A stretch of 12,124 nucleotides of DNA, taken from assembly GCA_964434955.1 (NCBI GenBank), contig CAYSXI010000162.1, forward strand, positions 1-12,124. Reading direction: 5' to 3'. Origin of the DNA: JANQLU01 sp964434955 (GTDB taxonomy: Bacteria > Planctomycetota > Planctomycetia > Pirellulales > Pirellulaceae). The position numbers were made by a program, and so were the translations under genes. The notes beneath the pieces were generated by a model, which ran no database searches, was not told the DNA's origin, and worked only from the letters and a program-made list of their open reading frames with translations. This document shows positions 1 to 7,420 of the stretch, one piece after another (position 1 is the first letter of the stretch; every line of letters starts with the position of its first letter).

Positions 1-287
1 GCTTGAAGCGACTCGACAACATTCGCGTATTGGGAAGTTGGAACGAGTCCGACGCGCCAATCGTTTGTTTTGTTTGTTCCGAACTGGATTGCCACGAATT
101 TGCCGCGATCCTGGATTCGGCTTTTGGAATACAATGTCGAGCCGGTTTTCATTGTGCGCCGCGGATTCATCCCTTGATTGGCGCAGGTGGGGAAGGAACG
201 GTACGCTTGAGTCCGTCGATCGAAACCACTTTGACAGAGATTGAGTTCGTGATCGATGCGATTCGGCAGGTGAGCGGCAGTGAGTAA
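1..287 (+). CDS. Cysteine desulfurase-like class V aminotransferase, C-terminal fragment
   Basis: This is the last 94-95 codons of a gene whose 5' part lies left of the window; the reading frame is open to the left edge, and the TTG at position 3 is probably internal. The segment RAGFHCAP is followed by a GEGTVRLSPS stretch. This matches the C-terminal signature of PLP-dependent class V aminotransferases of the cysteine desulfurase family, in which the Cys of RAGxHCA is the persulfide-carrying residue. Proteins of this family move sulfur from cysteine for Fe-S cluster or other thio-cofactor assembly. The final helix-like segment ending in VIDAIRQV is also typical of the family end. The exact subfamily (SufS, IscS-like or the 'cysteine desulfurase family protein' group) cannot be set from the fragment, although RAGxHCAP with a following IG-GTVR pattern favours the last. 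The next gene starts 12-18 bases downstream, so the two may be co-transcribed. Confidence 0.85.
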   Translation, partial: LKRLDNIRVLGSWNESDAPIVCFVCSELDCHEFAAILDSAFGIQCRAGFHCAPRIHPLIGAGGEGTVRLSPSIETTLTEIEFVIDAIRQVSGSE

Positions 288-305
288 CTTATTCGGAATG
301 TGGCG

Positions 306-743
306 ATGAGCTCGGAAGACAACAAGAGTCAAGAAAAGCCTTGGTACAAGGATGGTCTACGGTTCACCTGTTCTCAATGTGGCGACTGCTGCACGGGAGC
401 CCCGGGTTTCGTGTGGGTAAACAAGGAAGAAATCGTAAATCTGGCCAATCTTGTGAAAATGGAAGTGGATGATTTCGAGGACATGTATGTTCGCAAGGTT
501 GGTATTCGCAAGAGTTTGAAGGAATTTCCAAATGGAGATTGCGTCTTTTTCGATACCGAACGCCGAAATTGTTCCGTTTACGAAGCGCGTCCTCGGCAAT
601 GTCGGACTTGGCCATTTTGGGATTCCAACCTGAAATCCGAAGAGGCCTGGGAGCTGACTTGCGAACATTGCCCCGGAAGTGGCAAGGGAAAGCTCTACTC
701 GCTTGAGAAAATTGAGGAACAGCGGAAGGTCTTTAAAGTTTGA
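306..743 (+). CDS. YkgJ-type cysteine cluster protein (CxxCxxCC)
   Basis: This is a small cytoplasmic protein of 145 residues if started at ATG 306; a GTG at 300 would add two residues. It has no signal peptide or membrane segment. Near the N-terminus sits FTCSQCGDCC, the CxxCxxCC motif of the YkgJ/UPF0153 family. Further cysteines follow in CVFFD, NCSVYEARPRQCRTWPFW and CEHC, giving nine in all and a pattern typical of a bound zinc or Fe-S cluster. The conserved 'C-x-Y-x-x-R-P-x-x-C-R-x-[YW]-P' signature is clear. The biochemical role of the family is not established. It follows the cysteine desulfurase-like gene with a gap of under 20 bases, which suggests one transcript and fits a metal- or sulfur-related job, but that is inference. 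No strong Shine-Dalgarno is seen, so the choice between GTG 300 and ATG 306 is open. Confidence 0.88.
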   Translation: MSSEDNKSQEKPWYKDGLRFTCSQCGDCCTGAPGFVWVNKEEIVNLANLVKMEVDDFEDMYVRKVGIRKSLKEFPNGDCVFFDTERRNCSVYEARPRQCRTWPFWDSNLKSEEAWELTCEHCPGSGKGKLYSLEKIEEQRKVFKV

Positions 744-755
744 CGGCCCTGCCGG

Positions 756-793
756 CTGGGCGGCCCAGATTTGGCCCTCGGATGGCCCCGAGG
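756..793 (+). terminator. Two GC-rich hairpins after the YkgJ-like gene, possible weak terminator
   Basis: CTGGG at 756-760 pairs with CCCAG at 764-768 across a 3-base loop. CCTCGG at 776-781 pairs with CCGAGG at 788-793 across a 6-base loop. Both sit 13-50 bases after the stop codon, where transcription of the upstream pair should end. No T-tract follows, so these are not textbook intrinsic terminators. They could equally protect the mRNA 3' end. Confidence 0.3.
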
Positions 794-824
794 CTGATTG
801 CCGCAAATTCTTATCTGGACAGCA

Positions 825-854
825 TTTACAAAGTCGGCCCTGTTGGGATAAAAT
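825..854 (+). promoter_or_regulatory. Candidate sigma70-type promoter for ffh
   Basis: TTTACA (825-830) and TAAAAT (849-854) are separated by 18 bases. Each differs from the sigma70 consensus hexamer at one position. The site lies about 109 bases before the ffh start in an otherwise non-coding gap. It is a pattern match only, without transcript evidence. Confidence 0.35.
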
Positions 855-877
855 GGCGGGCTTTCAAAATCGCCGCT

Positions 878-891
878 CAAATCGCGATTTG
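878..891. promoter_or_regulatory. 14-bp perfect palindrome in the ffh leader
   Basis: CAAATCGCGATTTG reads identically on both strands. It begins 24 bases after the candidate -10 hexamer and 85 bases before the ffh start codon. This location and symmetry would suit a dimeric repressor site or an RNA hairpin in the leader. An unpaired partial copy, CAAAATCGC, lies just upstream at 865-873. No binding protein can be named. Confidence 0.35.
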
Positions 892-962
892 GCCCGGTAT
901 TCGCATTGGATGACGGTCTTTCCGGGTACGCCTGCCAGAATTGGTTTCAATGCTGAAGTTGC

Positions 963-2450
963 ATGTTTGAATCGTTACAAGATGGTCTGAAATCTGCGTT
1001 TAAGTCGATACGCGGTCAGGGGAAACTGACCGAATCGAACATGCGCGAAGGTCTCAAGTTGGTTGAGCAAAGCTTGCTAGAAGCTGACGTGAGCTACCAG
1101 GTCGTTCAGGACTTCATGGGACGGGTCTCAGCGGAAGCACTTGGCGAACGCGTTTTGACTTCGTTGAAGCCGCAAGATCAACTCATCAGCATCGTCAACA
1201 GCGAACTGATCAATCTTCTCGGTTCGCCCGAGGATACGTTGTCATTCAAGTCCGGCGTCAACGTATTTATGATGTGCGGGCTTCAGGGTTCGGGTAAAAC
1301 CACGACCTGCGGCAAGCTTGCGTCCTTGCTCAAATCCAACTTCAATAAAAAAGCCCTTTTGGTCGCGGCTGACTTGCAACGTCCTGCTGCGATCGAACAG
1401 CTTCATGTAATTGGGAAACAAGTTGGTGTTGAGGTTTACAGCCAAACGGGTGAACAGGATCCCGTGAAGGTTTGTCGTGAAGCGGTCGCTCACGCAAAAG
1501 AGAACAACGTCGACGTGGTCATTCTTGACACGGCCGGTCGGCTGGCGATCGACCAGGAGCTGATGGATCAGCTCAAGCGAATCGACAATCAAGTTAATCC
1601 GGATCAGGTGTTCCTGGTCGTCGATGGGATGACGGGGCAGGACGCGGTGAACAGCGCCAAGGCATTCCACGAGGCGTTGGAATTAAACGGCGTTGTGATG
1701 ACGAAACTGGACGGTGATGCACGCGGGGGTGCGTTATTGTCGGTCCGCAGTATTACCGGGGTACCGATTCGGTTCATCGGTACCGGCGAACACCTGAATG
1801 ACTTGGAGTATTTCCGCCCCGATGGCATGGCCCAACGAATTTTGGGTTTTGGGGATATCGTTGCGGCAGCCGATGAAGCCCGCCGGTTGTTTGACGAAAA
1901 GGAACAGGAAAAGCTTCAAAAGCAGCTCGAGAAAGGTGAGTTCACGCTCGACGATTTCCGAAACCACATGCAAAAGATGGCCCAACCCGGCCTGATTCAA
2001 AAGATGATGGGCTTGATGCCCGGCATGGGGCAAGTTCGGGACATGATGAATCAGATGCAGGACGTCGACACGTCCCGCGACATCCGGCGAATGGTCGCGA
2101 TTATCGACTCGATGACGCCGCAGGAACGGAAGGATCGAACAGTAATCGACGTCAGCCGACTTCAGCGGATCGCCCAGGGGTCCGGATCTCAACCCCAGCA
2201 GGTCAATGAGCTTATCAAGCAATACGACACAATGAAGCCGATGCTCACGATGACGGCCGGAAAAAGTGCCAATGAGCGAATGCAGATGGTTCAGGAACTT
2301 CAGGAAAAAATGATGGACCCGAGCCGCGGCATGCCAAAAACCAAGAAAGGCACTGGCCGGCGATTGTCTGCAGATGAGCGGAAAAAGGCTAAAAAAGATC
2401 GCGAAAAATTACTTCGTCAAAAACGACGAGATAAAAAACGCAAAAAGTGA
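963..2450 (+). CDS. ffh: Signal recognition particle GTPase Ffh (SRP54)
   Basis: Ffh binds the SRP RNA and the signal sequences of nascent membrane and exported proteins, and docks with FtsY at the inner membrane. The 495-residue product has all domains in order. An N domain covers residues 1-90. A G domain carries GLQGSGKTT (106-114), ADLQRPAA (137-144), DTAGR (189-193), TKLDG (247-251) and GTGE (273-276). A methionine-rich M domain covers roughly 300-440, including the MMGLMPGMG finger-loop segment and the SRLQRIAQGSG RNA-binding helix region. The tail from about 458 is strongly Lys/Arg-rich and longer than needed for a minimal Ffh, and may add RNA contacts. ATG 963 gives the standard MFESLQDGL start, although its Shine-Dalgarno is poor. 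rpsP follows 41 bases later, a pairing seen in many bacteria. Confidence 0.98.
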   Translation: MFESLQDGLKSAFKSIRGQGKLTESNMREGLKLVEQSLLEADVSYQVVQDFMGRVSAEALGERVLTSLKPQDQLISIVNSELINLLGSPEDTLSFKSGVNVFMMCGLQGSGKTTTCGKLASLLKSNFNKKALLVAADLQRPAAIEQLHVIGKQVGVEVYSQTGEQDPVKVCREAVAHAKENNVDVVILDTAGRLAIDQELMDQLKRIDNQVNPDQVFLVVDGMTGQDAVNSAKAFHEALELNGVVMTKLDGDARGGALLSVRSITGVPIRFIGTGEHLNDLEYFRPDGMAQRILGFGDIVAAADEARRLFDEKEQEKLQKQLEKGEFTLDDFRNHMQKMAQPGLIQKMMGLMPGMGQVRDMMNQMQDVDTSRDIRRMVAIIDSMTPQERKDRTVIDVSRLQRIAQGSGSQPQQVNELIKQYDTMKPMLTMTAGKSANERMQMVQELQEKMMDPSRGMPKTKKGTGRRLSADERKKAKKDREKLLRQKRRDKKRKK

Positions 2451-2479
2451 TATATTGAAAACATTGAAACGAGAATATC

Positions 2480-2484
2480 AGGAG
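2480..2484 (+). promoter_or_regulatory. Shine-Dalgarno of rpsP
   Basis: AGGAG lies 7 bases before GTG 2492 and fixes that non-ATG codon as the rpsP start, in agreement with the family N-terminus (MAVKIRL). Confidence 0.8.
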
Positions 2485-2491
2485 TTGATTT

Positions 2492-2989
2492 GTGGCAGTT
2501 AAGATTCGTTTGAAAAAGATGGGACGTCGTCACCGTCCGTTTTTTCGAGTTTGTGCAATGGACAGCCGCACGCCCCGCGACGGTCGCGTGATTGAAGAAT
2601 TGGGAACTTATGATCCGATGATCCGCGAGACGGATGCTCGGGCCATTTTGAAAGGCGAGCGGATTGACTACTGGTTGGGCGTTGGCGCTCAACCGACGCC
2701 GAAAGTCGCTGTCTTGATCAAGAAATACGGCACCGAAGGGACGCACCTTGATCAACAACAGGCTGCTTTGGGTCGTTTGGCCGATCGTAAATCGAATCTG
2801 ATCGCTTCGGCGCAATCGGACGCTCAAAAGGCAGCGGCTAGAAAACCGAAAGAAGAGCCAAAGCCAGCGGAAGCAGAAGCTGCTCCGGCTGATGAAACGG
2901 CGGCAGACGCGCCTGCGGATGATGCAGCTGCTGAAGCACCCGCGGAAGAAGCCAAGGCGGAAGAATCAAGCGAAGAAGCGTCTGAGTAA
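2492..2989 (+). CDS. rpsP: 30S ribosomal protein S16 with long acidic C-terminal tail
   Basis: S16 is a structural protein of the 30S subunit that binds 16S rRNA and is needed for efficient assembly. Residues 1-85 hold the conserved fold: VKIRLKKMGRRHRPFFRV, then the GRVIEELGTYDP segment, then DYWLGVGAQPT and the VAVLIKKYG end. Most S16 proteins stop at about 80-100 residues, but this one runs to 165. A linker reaches about residue 115, followed by a low-complexity tail dominated by Ala, Glu, Pro and Asp, probably disordered. The start is GTG, supported by AGGAG at 7 bases. The gene lies 41 bases after ffh, so it is probably in the same transcript, and an intrinsic terminator follows at 3091-3119. 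No rimM gene is present between it and trmD, although that is the usual position. Confidence 0.97.
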   Translation: MAVKIRLKKMGRRHRPFFRVCAMDSRTPRDGRVIEELGTYDPMIRETDARAILKGERIDYWLGVGAQPTPKVAVLIKKYGTEGTHLDQQQAALGRLADRKSNLIASAQSDAQKAAARKPKEEPKPAEAEAAPADETAADAPADDAAAEAPAEEAKAEESSEEASE

Positions 2990-3090
2990 TCAGTCCTGCT
3001 CAATCAGTGGGAACGAAACAGCTTTTGCGTGATGTTCCGGAAACCTGCTCCGCGAATAACCATTGCGAACTCGAACTTTTGCGACACATG

Positions 3091-3119
3091 GGTCACTTAT
3101 TTGTAAGTGGCCTTTTTTT
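3091..3119 (+). terminator. Intrinsic terminator between rpsP and trmD
   Basis: GGTCACTTA (3091-3099) pairs with TAAGTGGCC (3104-3112) across the loop TTTG. The 9-bp stem contains one T-G wobble. Seven T residues follow (3113-3119). It ends only 18 bases before the trmD start codon, so it may act as partial attenuation between the highly expressed ribosomal gene and trmD and not as a full operon end. Confidence 0.85.
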
Positions 3120-3137
3120 ATGAGGTGTCTCAAGCCA

Positions 3138-3818
3138 ATGCGATTTGACGTACTTACTTTATTCCCGGCGATATTTGACGGCTACCAGACGCAAAGCCTG
3201 TTGGCGAAAGCAATCGAGCGAGGATTGACGTCGATCCATGCGCACGACATGCGTGATTGGGCCGAGGGCGTCCATAAGAAACTGGATGATCGTCCTTTTG
3301 GCGGTGGGCCGGGAATGATCCTGATGGCGGAACCGGTGGTCAACGCAGTTCGCGACGTTCAAAAGCTGGATGAGGAGCCGGCAAAATTAATCATGCTGAC
3401 CCCCCAGGGGCGAAAACTTGACCAAAAGTTGATCGAGGAATTTTCGACGGTCAAACGATTCTTGTTTCTGTGCGGACGCTACGAAGGGTTCGATCAACGC
3501 GTTTCGGATATTCTTCAACCGGAAGAGATTTCGATCGGCGACTACATTTTGAACGGTGGCGAAGTGGCAGCGATGGTCATGATTGACGCGATGATTCGAA
3601 TGGTGCCGGGCGTCCTCGGTGACGAAAACAGCAGCATCGAAGATTCGTTTTCCCGTGGCAATCGTCGTTTGGAATATCCGCAATACACGCGACCGAGGTC
3701 CTTTGAAGGTTGGGAGGTTCCCGAGATATTGCTTTCGGGGAATCATGAGGCGATCAAGCAATGGCGTGACGAGGAAAGCCTGAAACGAACGCGTGAACGT
3801 CGTCAAGATCTTCTTTAG
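3138..3818 (+). CDS. trmD: tRNA (guanine-N1-)-methyltransferase TrmD
   Basis: TrmD uses S-adenosylmethionine to methylate G37 of tRNAs with a G at position 36, which prevents +1 frameshifting. ATG 3138 gives MRFDVLTLFP, the normal family start, and a 226-residue product. The frame is open further upstream to an ATG at 3063, but that extension crosses the terminator and has no homologous look. Conserved parts are FGGGPGM (54-60), the SAM-binding trefoil-knot segments RYEGFDQRV (114-122) and SIGDYILNGGE (132-142), and RMVPGVLG (154-161). The EDSFS segment and the PQYTRP motif follow. Arg154 and Asp169 fall at the positions of the catalytic pair described for the E. coli enzyme. GAGGTG at 3122-3127 may be a distant Shine-Dalgarno. 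The gene converges with the kinase gene, 41 bases apart. rplS, its usual partner, lies 3.6 kb further on. Confidence 0.97.
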   Translation: MRFDVLTLFPAIFDGYQTQSLLAKAIERGLTSIHAHDMRDWAEGVHKKLDDRPFGGGPGMILMAEPVVNAVRDVQKLDEEPAKLIMLTPQGRKLDQKLIEEFSTVKRFLFLCGRYEGFDQRVSDILQPEEISIGDYILNGGEVAAMVMIDAMIRMVPGVLGDENSSIEDSFSRGNRRLEYPQYTRPRSFEGWEVPEILLSGNHEAIKQWRDEESLKRTRERRQDLL

Positions 3819-3859
3819 TGTCATTCGAGGTGTCTTCACCGGTCGACGGCCAAAGCCAA

Positions 3860-6800
3860 TCATTCAAATTCTTTACGGAACTCCAGGAAAGCTTCGTAAT
3901 GGTTGAGCGTCTTCAAGTAAGGGTTGTTCTTGAGAAGATCCAGGAACTGAGTTCGTGTAAGTTTCTCGGTTTTGTACATGGCCCGCAGGTCACGTATGGC
4001 ACGGGAAACGTAGAGATCCGTTCGTTTCTTTTTCTCTTCTGCGTCGACCTTGGCATCCTTTTCCAATGCCTGAAGGGCCAGCGCTTGAATGAAGGCAAGA
4101 TTGTAGAAATCAGAATCGGAAACGGCGGATTTCGAAGCGTTTGAAGCCAGTTCACTGGCTTTCACGTGGTCTCCGGCGAAAGCATACATTTGTGTCATTT
4201 CGTTTCGCATTCGAACATTCTGTCCTTGGTCCTGACTTAACGAAATGGCTTTCTCAAAATCCCTGGCTGCCAATAAGTGGTGTTTGAGCCGACGATGAGC
4301 TCTTGCCCGATTCATGTGGGCGTTTCGGAGGAACAAGCTCGCACGTGTGAGCTTTGGATTTTGCTCAACGACTGCGCCAAGAACCTTGATGCCCATTCCG
4401 TACCAAAGAATCGCGTTCTCGTAATCCTTGGATTTTTGATAGTAGAAACCAAAATTGACGTAACCGCCTCCAAGGCTGACCGATCGGTCGACGAGATCGG
4501 GACGTTCAATTTGCAGTTGTTCTTTGAGGCGAATGGTCTTCGAGAAATACGCTTCCGCCTGTTTTTGGTCCTGCTTGTCCGCATATAGGAGCCCCATGTT
4601 ATTCAAAGTGGAAGCCAGGCCAACTTTGAAAGAAGCGACATTGGGGGCTTCTTCATACAGCAGGCGATAGGCTTCTTCCGCTTGGTTGTAAAGTTTCATC
4701 GCCTCATCAAATCGCTGTTCTTCCTGGTAAAGGTAAGCGAGGTTGGTCAGCATGCCAGCGAAATTTTCGACCATTTCAAGATCGGAAGTCTGATTTTCTT
4801 TCAGTTCCGTCAATAGTTGAATCGCTTCTTCTCCTGCCTTGATGGCTTCTGACTTTTTGCCAATGTCCGCTAAATGATTGCTCAGAGTTCCCAGTCCCAT
4901 CGCCAAATTCGCTTGTGACTGATCGTCGTTTTTCTGCTCGGCAATGTCACGCCTGAGTTTGACAGCGGCTTGAAACTCACGCGTCGCAATCTTGGGCTCG
5001 CTGTACGTTGTTAGAACATAGGCGTGGTGGCCGCGAAGTCTCGCCAGAAGTGGATTGATGACGCTTTGATTTTCTCGGTCTTTGACATTTTCCAACGATT
5101 GGATCGCATCGTTGAAATAGTTTTTGCTTCGTTCGCTCTGGCCAAGGTTGGCCGACAGGATACCAAGTTCATCATGGAGTTCGGCCCGCTCAACCTGATA
5201 TTCAAGTTCCGAATATTCTGATCTGATCTCCTCCAGAAGCTCGAGGGCCGACTCGAATTCGGACCTGGCCAGCTTCTGATCATCCAGCTTGGATGCCAAC
5301 AGCGCAAGCTGGACGTGGGACTCGATTAGTGCTTTTCGTTGACCTGAATCGAGGTCCGGATAGTTTTCAAGTGAACTTGTCAGTTGTGCGTAAAAGTTTT
5401 TGGGCGATGTTAGAAGGGTTTGACGAAGGGGTTCGAATTCTTTTTGCCGCAAGATGAAATCGTTGGAGACTCCCGAGTGATATTGGCCGATGGCGTCCAG
5501 CGCGAGGTCAAATTGGGTCTGTGCGAATTCGCGGGAAGCCGTCTCTCTTTCATTGGCTTTGGCAAGATCGCGGTTCGCCCGCGCTTGAAGTGTTAAAACG
5601 ATGACCAGGCCGATCATTGTTGCAACTAGAACTGCGGCCGCTGCGGAGACCAGCGAGCGGTTCCGGCGGACCCAGCGATTTACTTGGTTCGCAAGCGGCT
5701 CTTTGAAAGCCGTTACCGGTTCGTCCGCCAACCAACGTTCGATGTCATCGGCAAGCTGCCCGGCTGAGTGGTATCGATCGTCAGGTACGACCGCAAGCGC
5801 TTTTTGGCAAATTGCCTGGAGTGCTTTCGCTAATTTCGGTTGATGCCTTCGCGGGGATATGAACTCCGCCTCTCGGACGGCGGCGAGGATCTCTTTGGCG
5901 GAATCCTGGGGGAACGTTTTTTTGCCGGTCAGAATGGAATAGAGAATCGTCCCGAGACTGAAAATGTCGCTTGCGGGACCCAAATCGTCAACATTTCCAG
6001 TCGCTTGTTCTGGCGACATATATGCCGGAGTGCCGATGACGGTCCCCTGCTGGGTCAGGTCTCCTTCTACGGTCTCCCTCTGAGTGGCGTTTCCGCTCGC
6101 TGAGTCGGCGGTTTCGGAAAGTTGGCGAGCCAATCCCCAGTCGACAACAAACGTCTCACCATAAGAACCGATCATGATGTTCGCCGGTTTCAAGTCGCGA
6201 TGAATAATGCCCCGACTGTGGGCAAAGTCCATGGCTTGGCAAACGTCGACGAAACGTCTCAGTAACTGGCGAAATGCCAGAGCGCGGTCTCCTGTGAGAG
6301 TCGATTTGGATGCCCGGTGAAAATCGGCAATCGCTTGACGCAGGCTTTTTCCCTCGATTAATCGCATCGTGTAAAAAGGGTTTTCGGCACCGTCTTTGCC
6401 GAGACTGTAGACGGGAACGATTCCCGGGTGTTCCAGTTGCCCTGTCACCGCGGCCTCAAATACAAAACGCCTTTGTGAGATCGAATTATCTGAATGTTCA
6501 GGCTTGATCTGTTTGAGGGCGACGTCACGACAAAGTTGTAGGTCGCGCGCGATGGAGACTCGTCCGAGGCCTCCTTCTGCCAGAATTTCTTGTATTTCAT
6601 ATCGCTCGTCGTCGGCCGTAATGCGTTTTTGCGAAGCGCTATCGAGGACATCAAGTGCCAATGAAAACGAATGGTCGTCTCCGCCGGTTGGATACAGGCG
6701 AGTCGGGTGACTGGATTGGGTTGCGTCTGTATCCGGAGGTGTGCTGCCGCGAGTTTCAACTTCTGATTCGGCGGCGGTCGCTTCTTTCGCCGTTCGCGTG

Positions 6801-7069
6801 AATTCGTTTCTTGGTGGATCACCGAGATTTTCAAGGACGGTTTGGAGGTCGATGGATTGCGATTCAAGGTGGTCGATAATCTGGTCGAGCCAAGCTGCCT
6901 GCTCCGGCTTGAGTGTCGACTTACTCGGAAACGCCTGGTATTCCTCGCCCTCGTCCTTGGCCTTGTGTGACGCCAAATTGGGGGCTCCTGCCTCGTACGG
7001 TTGGGCCAAACCGAAATTTTTCGCCAACGTGGCAAACAGCCGACGCCGAGATTCTTCCGAGGGGTTCAT
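3860..7069 (-). CDS. Membrane-anchored Ser/Thr protein kinase with TPR-rich C-terminal half
   Basis: This is a 1069-residue Hanks-type kinase fusion. An N-terminal region of about 150 residues has a helical start and a Ser/Thr/Pro-rich linker. The kinase domain spans about 157-447: glycine loop EGGLGRV, VALK lysine (186), HRDLKPANIM (catalytic Asp 292), DWGLAR in place of DFG (310-312), and GTPAYMSPEQ. An acidic, Ser/Thr-rich insert of about 25 residues lies in the activation segment and may hold phosphorylation sites. One membrane segment (about 472-494) follows a basic stretch, then a coiled-coil-like segment and about 8 TPR-like repeats (about 580-945), so the TPR half is probably outside the cytoplasmic membrane. 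ATG 7067-7069 is chosen because AGGA lies 6 bases upstream; a TTG at 7088-7090 would add seven residues. All key catalytic residues are present, so it should be active. Substrates are unknown. It is convergent to trmD and divergent from rplS. Confidence 0.95.
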   Translation of the reverse strand: MNPSEESRRRLFATLAKNFGLAQPYEAGAPNLASHKAKDEGEEYQAFPSKSTLKPEQAAWLDQIIDHLESQSIDLQTVLENLGDPPRNEFTRTAKEATAAESEVETRGSTPPDTDATQSSHPTRLYPTGGDDHSFSLALDVLDSASQKRITADDERYEIQEILAEGGLGRVSIARDLQLCRDVALKQIKPEHSDNSISQRRFVFEAAVTGQLEHPGIVPVYSLGKDGAENPFYTMRLIEGKSLRQAIADFHRASKSTLTGDRALAFRQLLRRFVDVCQAMDFAHSRGIIHRDLKPANIMIGSYGETFVVDWGLARQLSETADSASGNATQRETVEGDLTQQGTVIGTPAYMSPEQATGNVDDLGPASDIFSLGTILYSILTGKKTFPQDSAKEILAAVREAEFISPRRHQPKLAKALQAICQKALAVVPDDRYHSAGQLADDIERWLADEPVTAFKEPLANQVNRWVRRNRSLVSAAAAVLVATMIGLVIVLTLQARANRDLAKANERETASREFAQTQFDLALDAIGQYHSGVSNDFILRQKEFEPLRQTLLTSPKNFYAQLTSSLENYPDLDSGQRKALIESHVQLALLASKLDDQKLARSEFESALELLEEIRSEYSELEYQVERAELHDELGILSANLGQSERSKNYFNDAIQSLENVKDRENQSVINPLLARLRGHHAYVLTTYSEPKIATREFQAAVKLRRDIAEQKNDDQSQANLAMGLGTLSNHLADIGKKSEAIKAGEEAIQLLTELKENQTSDLEMVENFAGMLTNLAYLYQEEQRFDEAMKLYNQAEEAYRLLYEEAPNVASFKVGLASTLNNMGLLYADKQDQKQAEAYFSKTIRLKEQLQIERPDLVDRSVSLGGGYVNFGFYYQKSKDYENAILWYGMGIKVLGAVVEQNPKLTRASLFLRNAHMNRARAHRRLKHHLLAARDFEKAISLSQDQGQNVRMRNEMTQMYAFAGDHVKASELASNASKSAVSDSDFYNLAFIQALALQALEKDAKVDAEEKKKRTDLYVSRAIRDLRAMYKTEKLTRTQFLDLLKNNPYLKTLNHYEAFLEFRKEFE

Positions 7070-7420
7070 AAGATTTCCTGAAACGAGCAAATTGGACTTT
7101 TCGACCCTTAGGTTTCGTCGATGATTTTAGTGGAATTCGCGTCATGCGTGCTCGGAATGGCCAGGCCTGGGACTCGGATGAATGCGAGGGATTTGGCCGA
7201 TTTCCCGACGGGAATGGGGCGCGAAACCAAGTTGAATATCCCGATTGATCAGAATGACGCTACGGAAGGACTAAATTTCAGCAAGAGATAGGCAAAAATA
7301 GGGCCAAAATCGGTGAAAACCCATTTCTAAAAAAGCGGTTGAATTGATATACTTCTAGATTCCAAAAAACGTGATGCCGCAAATCGGCTAGAAATAACGG
7401 ATATTGAAAAGGTCGGAAAA
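7070..7420. promoter_or_regulatory. Divergent intergenic region between the kinase gene and rplS
   Basis: This 351-base gap must hold the start signals for the kinase gene (- strand) and rplS (+ strand). A TATACT hexamer at 7348-7353 lies 68 bases before rplS and could be a -10 element, but no good -35 is seen. On the - strand, TAAAAT is present about 60 bases before the kinase start, also without a convincing -35. CCAGGCCTGG at 7161-7170 is a 10-bp perfect palindrome. The segment 7270-7420 is A-rich. No gene is seen here. Confidence 0.5.

Larger units (their letters stand above)
744..962. other. Intergenic region upstream of ffh
   Basis: This is a 219-base gap with no convincing gene. The open frame across it (679-990, +) overlaps both neighbours and resembles no known protein. 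It holds two GC-rich hairpins just after the YkgJ-like gene, a sigma70-like promoter candidate (825-854) and a 14-bp palindrome (878-891). The leader between that promoter and the ffh start would be about 100 nt. Confidence 0.6.

Noticed and set aside
357..806. 149-codon open frame on the - strand over the YkgJ-like gene
   Set aside because: The + strand frame has a complete conserved cysteine signature, so the antisense frame is a shadow with no recognisable features.
744..962. SRP RNA (4.5S-type) gene next to ffh
   Set aside because: The gap has GC-rich hairpins, but I could not find the conserved helix 8 with its GGAA-type tetraloop and asymmetric internal loop.
1734..2222. 162-codon open frame on the - strand inside ffh
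   Set aside because: It is antisense to the conserved G and M domains of Ffh, and its composition is that of a mirrored frame.
3063..3137. 25-codon N-terminal extension of trmD from an upstream ATG
   Set aside because: It runs through the intrinsic terminator hairpin and T-tract and adds sequence unlike any TrmD. ATG 3138 gives the standard family start.
2990..3137. A small or remnant rimM gene between rpsP and trmD
   Set aside because: The gap is under 150 bases, ends in a terminator and holds no frame resembling RimM.
3819..3859. Bidirectional terminator between trmD and the kinase gene
   Set aside because: Only a 4-bp stem (GGTG/CACC at 3829-3840) is present, with no T-tract on either strand.
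6445..7035. 196-codon - strand frame overlapping the kinase N-terminal region
   Set aside because: It is a shifted frame of the same strand with an Arg/Pro-rich translation. The kinase frame is continuous and has all motifs.
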